Shown: in pieces, positions 1 to 6,723 of the stretch
Position numbering within the stretch: the stretch's first letter is position 1
Layout of the letters: each line of letters begins with the position of its first letter
Assembly (NCBI GenBank): GCA_964516325.1
Contig: CAZFAP010000133.1
Span: forward strand, 1 to 13,531
Source: CAZFAP01 sp964516325
GTDB lineage: Bacteria > Auribacterota > JABMQX01
DNA: 13,531 nucleotides
Direction: 5' to 3'
Made by a program: the position numbers and the translations under genes
The notes under the pieces: model-generated
Database searches by the model: none
What the model saw: only the letters and a program-made list of their open reading frames with translations
Told to the model about the DNA's origin: nothing

Positions 1-533
1 GAATTACGCCCCGTCCATCCCCATCGCGTCTCCCTTGCGTTGGCGTGAACTTCCGTCTTAATGCCGAGGCTGTCCGAATCCCAGTGCGGATGCAACCTCT
101 CTGTCGTGAACACCAGCGGGTCGGTGCTGACGAAGTATACATGCCTGAAGTCCGCCCCCTGGACGGCGACTGTTACCCTTGTGGACTGCTCGTCCGTCGC
201 TCCCCGTGCCCTCGCGGAGATGAAGTCCATGGCGGGGCCGGGTCTGTCCCTCACGGGGTCGCCTCCCGGCGGAGTATTGTGGTCCTTGATTTCTATTTCC
301 TCGTACTTGTCAAAGCCGTGGCTCTGATTCTCGTCCGCACTGAATTCAACAAGCGGTACGCTGAGGCATACGGTATCAGGCCTGCATTTTTCTGGCAGGT
401 CGTTCAACGCCATGTGGATATCCCGGCCCGTGTCGCTAACCTCGACAGCCTTGGCCCAGAGTAGCTCTTTGCGAAATGCCGCACCCCACGGGCCCGTACC
501 CGGCTCCAGGGGAACAAGCGTCGCCTGCGGGTG
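1..533 (-). CDS. Partial hypothetical protein; C-terminus off the window, N-terminus unresolved
   Basis: The minus frame stays open from position 533 to the left edge (177 codons) with mostly G or C in third positions, unlike the two plus-strand frames over the same bases. The translation reads like a soluble protein: near the start PLEPGTGPWGAAFRKELLWA, later KYEEIEIKDHNTPPGGDP, then DFRHVYFVSTDPLVFTTE. I do not recognise a family and see no catalytic motif. The frame is closed upstream by TGA at 534-536, yet the protein-like signal begins right after it with no ATG, GTG or TTG start. The first in-frame ATG is at 411-413 and would discard about 40 convincing residues. Either the start was lost by an indel or nonsense change, or the gene is decayed. 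It runs away from the repeat-protein gene to its right. Confidence 0.55.
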
Positions 534-945
534 TCAACACATGCCCTGAGCAAGGGGGACAAATTTGTCCACCGCACGAGACGGAGCAGCATCCAATCCC
601 CGGCAGTACGTCCTTTTTCCAACTGAAGTGTGACCGCAAGACCGTTCTGCAAACCCAATCCTTGTTCCTTGATGAAATCCCCAGGTCCCCTTATTCCCCG
701 TCACAGAGGCGCCAGTTTGCGGTCAGCAAGCCGGTGTTCCGGTTGAAACCCGTCACGGCGTCCAGGAGGTGAGAGCCCGCCTCACGGCGAACATGCCTGT
801 GGCGAGCGATTCTGGTACAAGTCTTGCTCCCGCAGTGTCCCCGACGTCTCCCTCCGCCACGTCGCGGGGATTCGAAACGGCGATTAGTCAGCAGCGAAGC
901 AGCAAAAACAGCAAGGTGCACTTTCCACTTAACGAGGCCGCGGAT
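534..945. other. Spacer with possible remnants of the left-edge gene
   Basis: No intact gene is visible in these 412 bases. On the minus strand, short protein-like stretches occur in different frames. One, at about 560-690, includes QNGLAVTLQLEKGRTAGDWM and lies just after an in-frame TAA at 691-693. Another, at about 694-770, includes LLDAVTGFNRNTGLLTANWR. They would point the same way as the broken CDS at the left edge, which fits an N-terminal region damaged by indels and stops. In GC-rich DNA such stretches also arise by chance, so this is only a suggestion. The right end holds the leader of the plus-strand gene at 946, with a GAGG ribosome-binding site at 934-937. I see no clear promoter or terminator. 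Confidence 0.3.
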
Positions 946-2111
946 ATGAACAAAATCCTCCTTGTCGCTACCGTTGCGACACTCATCTGTATTTGGGCGC
1001 CGGTTTCGGGGAGTGCTTCGACCGTAACTGTGACCGTGGCGGTCTTCCCCCAGGGGAAGGGCTTGCAGGTGGAGGTTGCTGGCATGCGCTATACCGAAGG
1101 CGAGACCTTCATCTGGGAGCAAGGGTCAACCTATACCCTGAAGGCAGTCACCCCTCAGATCGGGACCGACACGTATCGCTACATCTTCGACCATTGGAGC
1201 GATGGAGGCGCGGAGACCCACACCGTCACCCCTCAGCAAGACGAGACCTACACGGTTTATTACCTTGGCGAGTCAACGACAGTGAGCGTTACGGTCGCGA
1301 TTTCTCCGACCGGGAAAGGGCTGAAGGTGGAGGTGGACGGCACGCGCTACACGGAGAGTCAGACGTTCACCTGGCANNNNNNNNNNNNNNNNNNNNNNNN
1401 NNNNNNNNNNNNNNNNNNNNNNNNNNNNNNNNNNNNNNNNNNNNNNNNNNNNNNNNNNNNNNNNNNNNNNNNNNNNTCACCCCGCAGATCGGGACCGACA
1501 CATACCGCTACACCTTCGACCATTGGAGCGATGGAGGCGCAGAGACCCACACCGTCACCCCTCAGCAAGACGAGACCTATACGGTCTATTATCTTGGCGA
1601 GTCAACCACAGTAAGCGTTACGGTCGGGATTTCTCCAAGTGGGAAGGGGTTGAAGGTGGAGGTGGACGGCACGCGCTACACGGAGAGTCAGACGTTCACC
1701 TGGCAGAAAGGCTCAACCCACACGTTGAGAGCTGTCACCCCGCAGATCGGGACCGACACATACCGCTACACCTTCGACCATTGGAGCGACGGAGGTGCAG
1801 AGACGCACACTGTCTCGCTGGGCGAAACCAGCACTTATACGGTCTTTTACAGCACTGCGGCCACGAGCGTACCGCGTGTACACGTCACGTCGGGACCGGC
1901 AGCGGGCGAAACTACCCTGGCCTGGGACTCCGCCTTCGACGGAACGTATTCCATCTACTACTCCGACGACCTCCTCACCTGGCATCTCGCCGATGCCAAC
2001 ATCCCTTCAGCGACTGGCCAAAACACCGCCTGGATTGACGACGGCTCAAAGACTGGCGGCTCACCGTCCCTCGCCCGCCGCCGCTTTTACCGCCTTCTTG
2101 CGAACCCGTGA
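946..2111 (+). CDS. Exported InlB-B-like repeat protein, interrupted by an assembly gap
   Basis: The start at 946 gives a classic Sec signal peptide (MNKILLVATVATLICIWAPV, then SGSA) and has GAGG 8 bases upstream. Further upstream in-frame codons are poor starts. The mature part has three tandem repeats of about 86 residues. Each reads VTV..SPxGKGLKVEVDGTRYT, TFTW, a short spacer, TPQIGTDTYRYTFDHWSDGG, then THTV and TYTVYY. This is the style of the divergent InlB B-repeat (Flg_new-like) family, found in bacterial surface and secreted proteins. A C-terminal module follows (LAWDSAFDGTYSIYYSDDLL to RRRFYRLLANP). The 100-N gap at 1377-1476 makes the frame differ on either side. The repeat period predicts a true gap length that restores the frame, so this is probably one intact gene. 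The role is likely surface binding or adhesion; no enzyme domain is seen. Confidence 0.8.
1018..1856 (+). repeat. Three tandem ~258-bp coding repeats (InlB-B-like)
   Basis: Copy 1 covers 1018-1272 (85 codons). Copy 2 covers 1273-1601 and contains the N gap. Copy 3 covers 1602 to about 1856. The distance between equivalent points at 1477 and 1735 is 258 bp (86 codons). Copies 2 and 3 are almost identical at nucleotide level over long stretches, for example the bases around 1477-1547 and 1735-1805, while copy 1 is more diverged. This suggests recent duplication or homogenisation. It also explains why the assembler left a gap here; extra copies may be hidden. Confidence 0.9.
1377..1476. other. 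Scaffold gap of 100 N
   Basis: A run of exactly 100 N, a placeholder length, falls inside repeat copy 2. Aligning copy 2 to copy 3, the last base before the gap matches 1705 and the first base after it matches 1735. The missing piece is therefore 29 bp if no whole repeat is lost, or 29 plus multiples of 258 bp. Both options keep one continuous frame across the gap. Confidence 0.95.
1876..2108 (+). other. C-terminal Y-x-[IV]-x-x-S-x-x-L-x-T-W module of the repeat protein
   Basis: The last ~78 residues form a small all-beta-looking domain: TTLAWDSAFDGTYSIYYSDD, LLTW, a polar stretch, then RRRFYRLLANP at the very end. It resembles short C-terminal modules common on exported proteins of Verrucomicrobiota-like bacteria. 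The metalloprotease at 4357-6126 ends with a related module. A role in export, sorting or surface attachment is possible but is inference. Confidence 0.5.
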
Positions 2112-2409
2112 AAGAAGCGGGGATATATCCTGACCGTAGGTGTGGTGTCCACCGTTCCCGGCCTTGCCAGAAGGGCGCACACGCATAGTAGGCCATCGCG
2201 CGCATTTGCCAGTTATCAATGCCGCTCGTCAATATCCCCCATTTTTGCCCGTTCGGCCGGACCTCCGTCGAACTGGGGGCTGTGACTCCTCGCTTTCCGG
2301 GGGACTCGCCGGAGTCGCTCATGGACTTCGCTCACCCGCAGACCATGAAAATCTTGGCTGGGTAACACCTGTCTCACGGCAGAAGGCGGATTTGGTGTCC
2401 TTTCGCCAA

Positions 2410-2426
2410 CCCCGCCCATGGCGGGG
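2410..2426. repeat. Perfect 7-bp GC hairpin
   Basis: CCCCGCC at 2410-2416 pairs exactly with GGCGGGG at 2420-2426 across a 3-base CAT loop. It lies about 300 bp after the repeat gene and 315 bp before the oxidoreductase. No T-tract follows on either strand, so it is not a classical terminator. Confidence 0.5.
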
Positions 2427-2724
2427 CAAGAATTGATTCCGTGTCCCGCTTTGGGTCCTTCGCGGCTTTCCGAGAGACCTTCCGGCTCCCCCTAACGGCT
2501 CCGGAGAGGGCGCAGACAAGGTGGTTCTGCCTCTCCGCGGTCTCGGCGCGCCTTGCGGTCTCATCCGTGTCCCGGGTACCCCGCAACTGCCGATGATTGT
2601 CGCGACCCGTGGGTGAGCCCGTACCGGGGATTTGCCATTGCATTTGGCTTCTCGTCACTCAGTATGAGATACTATCAACTGAATCGCTGAAAAGCAGGAA
2701 AACGGCCGAGCATTCAACCCAACC

Positions 2725-2733
2725 GGGAAGGAG
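2725..2733 (+). promoter_or_regulatory. Ribosome-binding site of the Gfo/Idh/MocA gene
   Basis: GGGAAGGAG ends 8 bases before the ATG at 2742 and fixes that start. Confidence 0.8.
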
Positions 2734-2741
2734 ACTGAAAG

Positions 2742-4019
<1,278 letters not shown>

Positions 4020-4356
4020 GTGCGCAGTTTCACAATTACGACGACGTATGCACGACTGACCGGTTGTTTCTCGACGGACGAACAGGATAAACAAGATTTT
4101 GCGATTACGAGGGGAAGGCACGACGACTTCCGGTCACACGAAGGCACCGACCCGACACCCTTTTATCCTGTGACCGTGTCCAACAATACGTCACCGCATT
4201 TACGGAGCGGAGCACCAAGCTCACTTGGGGCGTCGCGAGGGACAACGCTTTGGGGGCAGAATCTGCCGCGAGGGCTGTTCCCTGAGGACCGACCTGAAGA
4301 ACCGTGCGACCCAGGCCGGGCGAGAGGCTGAAATACAGGACAATGGGTTCACTCGG
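4020..4356. other. Spacer between oxidoreductase and metalloprotease genes
   Basis: No gene is supported in these 337 bases. An 8-bp perfect inverted repeat, CGGTCACA (4131-4138) and TGTGACCG (4169-4176), flanks 30 bases and could form a long-loop stem after the oxidoreductase gene. The word AACAGGATAAACAAGATTTT at 4081-4100 resembles short extragenic words I recall as widespread in several bacterial phyla. I find no clear promoter for the protease gene. Confidence 0.5.
4131..4176. repeat. 8-bp inverted repeat with 30-bp interval
   Basis: CGGTCACA at 4131-4138 is the exact reverse complement of TGTGACCG at 4169-4176. It lies 112 bp after the oxidoreductase stop. It could be a weak transcription-end stem or an operator-like pair, but nothing in the sequence decides between these. 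Confidence 0.4.
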
Positions 4357-6126
4357 ATGAACGCAAAGACCTTAGCATTGGCGATAGCTGTCATTCTTTC
4401 TCCTCTGGCGAACGGAGAGGATATCCAGCGACCACGGTTTCTGAATCCTTATCCAATATCGGACCCGAGGATTGTTGAGGACATCGCGACGCCAGCACTT
4501 GCGGGTTCTCGAAGTTTCTTCATGGTCAAGGGGGAACCCCTCATGACTCGTCCCTATGTGCGGGTCGGGTATGTGATTCCCAGCAACCGGTCGGAGCAGC
4601 CTCAGGGCGTCGCCACAATCCGATACGTCATTACTACATACCAGAACTGGCTGGGTGACCAGATGCAGCATCACGGGGAGGGGCCAAGAACATTTGTCTA
4701 TGAGACGGAACCCGATGGCCTAACGCCGACGGTGCACCTCATTCGCGTTTCGGAAACGGATGGTTATATTCGTGAAGACATTTGGGGACACACACTCAGC
4801 GCGGTCTCGAGTGCGGGGGTGGCGCTCTGGAACCCGGGCGAGGTGTGGCTGCTATTCGTCGAAGCGCATGTGCAGAGTCCTGATGGTGATGTCGTGGGAG
4901 GGGTCGCGCTTGGCGCCAGTTGGGGGTCGGGCGATGACCCGGGTGTGGCGATGCTTGGGGGCGACGCGCTTGCCATCCTGAGGCCCGAGTTCAGCACGGA
5001 TGACCGCCCGTACCACGGCACCGTCTTGCCTGAGATCGGGCCGTATCCTCTTCAGGAGGACATTTCCTTTCAATGGTTTGAGGGGACAACCTTTAGCTCG
5101 GTCCACTCCTCTCTGCTGGGAGCAGGAATGCACGAACTGGGGCACGCACTCGGTCTGCCCCACGATTTCCGAAACGACAACAACTTCCACGGAAACCTCA
5201 TGGGGAATGGGCTCCGGGGCTTTCGTGGCTGCACCCACCCCGGGCGTTATTCGAGCGATTTCACGCGGTTGTCCCACGTCGCGGCCCTGGTCTTAGGGAG
5301 GAGCCGGTATTTGAATGAGGGCAGAAAAGATGCAATCCGGCCCACTCTCTCCGTTTCCACTCAAGGGACTGTGTCGCTGGCGGGCGGATTCCTGCCGATC
5401 CAGTTCAGCGCGTTCGACGGAAGCGGATTAGCCGGGGCGATGCTGGTCTGGGAGGGCGATGTAGTCGGCGAGATGATTCTGTCCGGCAAAAATGCGGCAC
5501 GGGAGTTCGCCACCGAGTACTTCGACCCGGGTGTTGCGAAGAATTACGCGGTGGTAGTCTTTGACGCAGAAGGAAACAGGACAAGCCAGGAAGTCTCGAT
5601 CACGGCGTCCGCAAAATCGAATTCCGCGCCCAGACCCTTCGTGAAAGTCGCCCCGCCTCTGATGTCAGTGGGTGAATCTTCTGTGCTGGACGCGTCCGAT
5701 TCCACGGACCCGAATCAGTCCTCAGCGACCTTGCGGGTCGAATGGGATGTGGACGGAGACGGTGTCTTTGACACTGCTCCGACCACGACGAAGACCTTGA
5801 CCATGGTTGGAGACATCCCCGGTCCCGTCGCCATTCTTGCCAGGATTACCGACGAATTGGGCGCCTCAACGATTTCCACGCCGATGTTCATTGACCCGCA
5901 CTTGCCCGTTGTGAAGCTGGGCGGTGCCGCGGGGTCCTTAATCATGAAATGGGAATCGGCCTTCGGATTCACCTACCAGGTGGAGCAATCGGCAACCCTC
6001 CGAACGTGGGCCCCGAAGGGCCTTCCGCTCCTCTACGGCAGTGGCCTCGTGCAGGAATACCAGCCGCCCCCCAGCGGAGCCCGTGCCCAATTCCTGCGTT
6101 TCCGGATTGGGAAACGCCAAGATTGA
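4357..6126 (+). CDS. Exported metzincin-type zinc metalloprotease with PKD-like domain
   Basis: The start at 4357 gives a Sec signal peptide (MNAKTLALAIAVILSPLANG, then EDIQ) and a 589-residue protein. The frame stays open upstream to an ATG at 4225, but that extension is charged and not signal-like. The zinc site HELGHALGLPH is at 259-269 (His259, Glu260, His263, His269). A candidate Met-turn lies in GNLMGNG (Met282), 13 residues after the last His, giving the metzincin signature HExxHxxGxxH plus Met. An Ig- or cadherin-like stretch follows at about 327-415. A PKD-like domain at about 424-515 has DASDSTDPN and EWDVDGDGVFDT. The C-terminal module at about 523-589 contains KWESAFGFTYQVEQSATL. 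It probably degrades extracellular protein or acts in glycoprotein processing. I cannot place it in a named MEROPS family. The ribosome-binding site is weak. Confidence 0.8.
   Translation: MNAKTLALAIAVILSPLANGEDIQRPRFLNPYPISDPRIVEDIATPALAGSRSFFMVKGEPLMTRPYVRVGYVIPSNRSEQPQGVATIRYVITTYQNWLGDQMQHHGEGPRTFVYETEPDGLTPTVHLIRVSETDGYIREDIWGHTLSAVSSAGVALWNPGEVWLLFVEAHVQSPDGDVVGGVALGASWGSGDDPGVAMLGGDALAILRPEFSTDDRPYHGTVLPEIGPYPLQEDISFQWFEGTTFSSVHSSLLGAGMHELGHALGLPHDFRNDNNFHGNLMGNGLRGFRGCTHPGRYSSDFTRLSHVAALVLGRSRYLNEGRKDAIRPTLSVSTQGTVSLAGGFLPIQFSAFDGSGLAGAMLVWEGDVVGEMILSGKNAAREFATEYFDPGVAKNYAVVVFDAEGNRTSQEVSITASAKSNSAPRPFVKVAPPLMSVGESSVLDASDSTDPNQSSATLRVEWDVDGDGVFDTAPTTTKTLTMVGDIPGPVAILARITDELGASTISTPMFIDPHLPVVKLGGAAGSLIMKWESAFGFTYQVEQSATLRTWAPKGLPLLYGSGLVQEYQPPPSGARAQFLRFRIGKRQD
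5905..6123 (+). other. C-terminal module of the metalloprotease
   Basis: The last ~73 residues (LGGAAGSLIMKWESAFGFTY, QVEQSATLRTW, then RAQFLRFRIGKRQD) match the pattern at the end of the repeat protein at 1876-2108: hydrophobic-K/W-[DE]-S-A-F-[DG], then TY-x-[IV], S-x-x-L-x-T-W, and a final F-[YL]-R. Two exported proteins with unrelated N-terminal parts therefore end alike. Confidence 0.5.
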
Positions 6127-6163
6127 TGCCTTGCCCGGGTAGCCGCATCCGCGAACGAATGAG

Positions 6164-6206
6164 AAAGGGGTCGGTTCCGGGCTCTGAACCAAAAGGAACC
6201 CCCTTT
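6164..6206 (+). terminator. Stem-loop after the metalloprotease gene
   Basis: AAAGGG (6164-6169) and GGTTCC (6173-6178) pair with GGAACC (6195-6200) and CCCTTT (6201-6206). This makes a 12-bp stem with a 3-base bulge and a 16-base loop, starting 38 bp after the protease stop. Only three T follow, so it is a plausible but imperfect intrinsic terminator. Confidence 0.45.
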
Positions 6207-6272
6207 GCGACCGCGCTGTGCATGGACCCCCAAAACGGTCCCTTGTGAATGCCCCTACTTCCGTTTCTTTGT

Positions 6273-6299
6273 CCAAACGGGGCTTACAGCCCGTTTTGG
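6273..6299. terminator. Stem-loop between convergent genes
   Basis: CCAAACGGG (6273-6281) pairs with CCCGTTTTGG (6290-6299) with one bulged base. It lies between the convergent protease (ends 6126) and small membrane protein gene (ends 6343). CCAAAACGG also occurs just upstream, around 6230-6238. A shared end-of-transcription element is likely, but there is no T-tract. Confidence 0.35.
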
Positions 6300-6342
6300 C
6301 ACCGCCGAACCGCCCCCAGATCGGGGTCGGGACGGAGGCCCT

Positions 6343-6530
6343 TCATTCCCTGGGTTTCTCCTCCGGGGGAAACACGCGGAGCAAACAGCCGGGCATTTGG
6401 CTCGGCAGCTTTCTCCCCACGATGAAAACGGCGAAGCCGACGACCGCGCCCAGCCCGATGCCGCCCAGAAGCCGAGCCCGCCCAAGCCAGTCTTCCGCAG
6501 CATTTCACGACGAGTGAGTCGCTCCGCCAT
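6343..6530 (-). pseudogene. Small single-pass membrane protein with a one-base frameshift
   Basis: The start ATG at 6530 has a strong ribosome-binding site (AGGAGG on the minus strand, 6539-6544, 8 bases away). The first frame gives MAERLTRREMLRKTGLGGLG then FW, followed by low-quality sequence. The -1 frame from the same point gives a coherent tail: GGIGLGAVVGFAVFIVGRK, then LPSQMPGC, ending FPPEEKPRE at a TGA at 6343-6345. Adding one G to the GGG run (CCC at 6464-6466 on the plus strand) joins them into a 62-residue protein. It would have a basic N-terminus, one long hydrophobic helix (about 15-39) and a short polar tail. I do not recognise the family. The N-terminus recalls a twin-arginine start, but the helix is not followed by a cleavage-like site. 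It is divergent from the glycosidase gene. An assembly error or a real broken gene are both possible. Confidence 0.6.
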
Positions 6531-6538
6531 TGTTCGGT

Positions 6539-6544
6539 CCTCCT
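6539..6544 (-). promoter_or_regulatory. Strong ribosome-binding site of the small membrane protein
   Basis: Minus-strand AGGAGG lies 8 bases before the ATG at 6530. Such a good match supports that this short gene was or is translated. Confidence 0.7.
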
Positions 6545-6635
6545 CTCGAGACTGATGGACATCCGGTTTTCTCTGTGGCGACGATTGACCGGAACCCCAC
6601 GCCTATCCGCAAAGCGTCTGTGGAGGCACGAGTGC

Positions 6636-6664
6636 TTGTCACCAGGACCGGCTGCACCTATAAT
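6636..6664 (+). promoter_or_regulatory. Sigma-70-like promoter of the glycoside hydrolase gene
   Basis: TTGTCA (6636-6641; 5 of 6 to TTGACA) is followed by exactly 17 bases and a perfect TATAAT (6659-6664). Transcription would begin near 6671 and give a leader of about 53 bases that contains the hairpin and ribosome-binding site before 6724. Confidence 0.6.
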
Positions 6665-6691
6665 GAAACCGAGTATCGCCCCATTTTCAAT

Positions 6692-6712
6692 CCAGGCCGC
6701 AAGCGGGCCTGG
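6692..6712 (+). promoter_or_regulatory. Leader hairpin abutting the ribosome-binding site
   Basis: CCAGGCC (6692-6698) pairs perfectly with GGCCTGG (6706-6712) across a 7-base loop. The 3' arm runs straight into the ribosome-binding site GAGGAGGT (6712-6719). It could modulate translation or stabilise the message. This is inference from position only. Confidence 0.45.
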
Positions 6713-6719
6713 AGGAGGT
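6712..6719 (+). promoter_or_regulatory. Ribosome-binding site of the glycoside hydrolase gene
   Basis: GAGGAGGT is a near-consensus Shine-Dalgarno sequence ending 4 bases before the ATG at 6724 and fixes that start. Confidence 0.8.
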
Positions 6720-6723
6720 CCTG

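Larger units (their letters stand above)
2112..2741. other. Non-coding spacer of 630 bp
   Basis: No convincing gene is seen on either strand. Visible structure includes the perfect palindrome GGATATATCC at 2121-2130, 10 bases after the repeat gene's stop. A perfect 7-bp hairpin CCCCGCC-CAT-GGCGGGG lies at 2410-2426 and has no T-run after it. A word-repetitive segment runs from about 2445 to 2562, built from CTTTGGG, CCTTCGCGG, CTCTCCGCGG and CCTTGCGG. It resembles extragenic 'CCTTTGCG / CTCTGCGG' elements I associate with dispersed repeats in some bacterial genomes. Frames over the spacer have patchy codon use and no good ribosome-binding site. Confidence 0.6.

Noticed and set aside
534..536. 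TGA read as an amino acid (recoding) in the left-edge gene
   Set aside because: TGA ends several genes in the window and there is no selenocysteine-type context; a lost start or indel is simpler.
769..945. Upstream extension of the repeat-protein gene to a start at 769
   Set aside because: The start at 946 gives a textbook signal peptide and a ribosome-binding site; the upstream 59 codons show neither.
1018..1856. CRISPR array or satellite DNA
   Set aside because: The repeats are in-frame 258-bp coding units with no spacers; they encode protein domains.
1975..2322. Minus-strand open frame overlapping the end of the repeat gene
   Set aside because: It reads fairly well over 2140-2322 but has no ribosome-binding site, overlaps a firm gene, and matches nothing I know.
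4131..4176. CRP/FNR-type operator
   Set aside because: The half-sites are in the order TCACA...TGTGA with 30+ bases between, the reverse of a TGTGA-N6-TCACA site.
6255..6530. 91-residue protein in the unshifted frame of the small minus gene
   Set aside because: After about residue 22 the sequence turns Ser/Arg/Pro-rich and low quality, whereas the -1 frame has a coherent membrane helix and tail.
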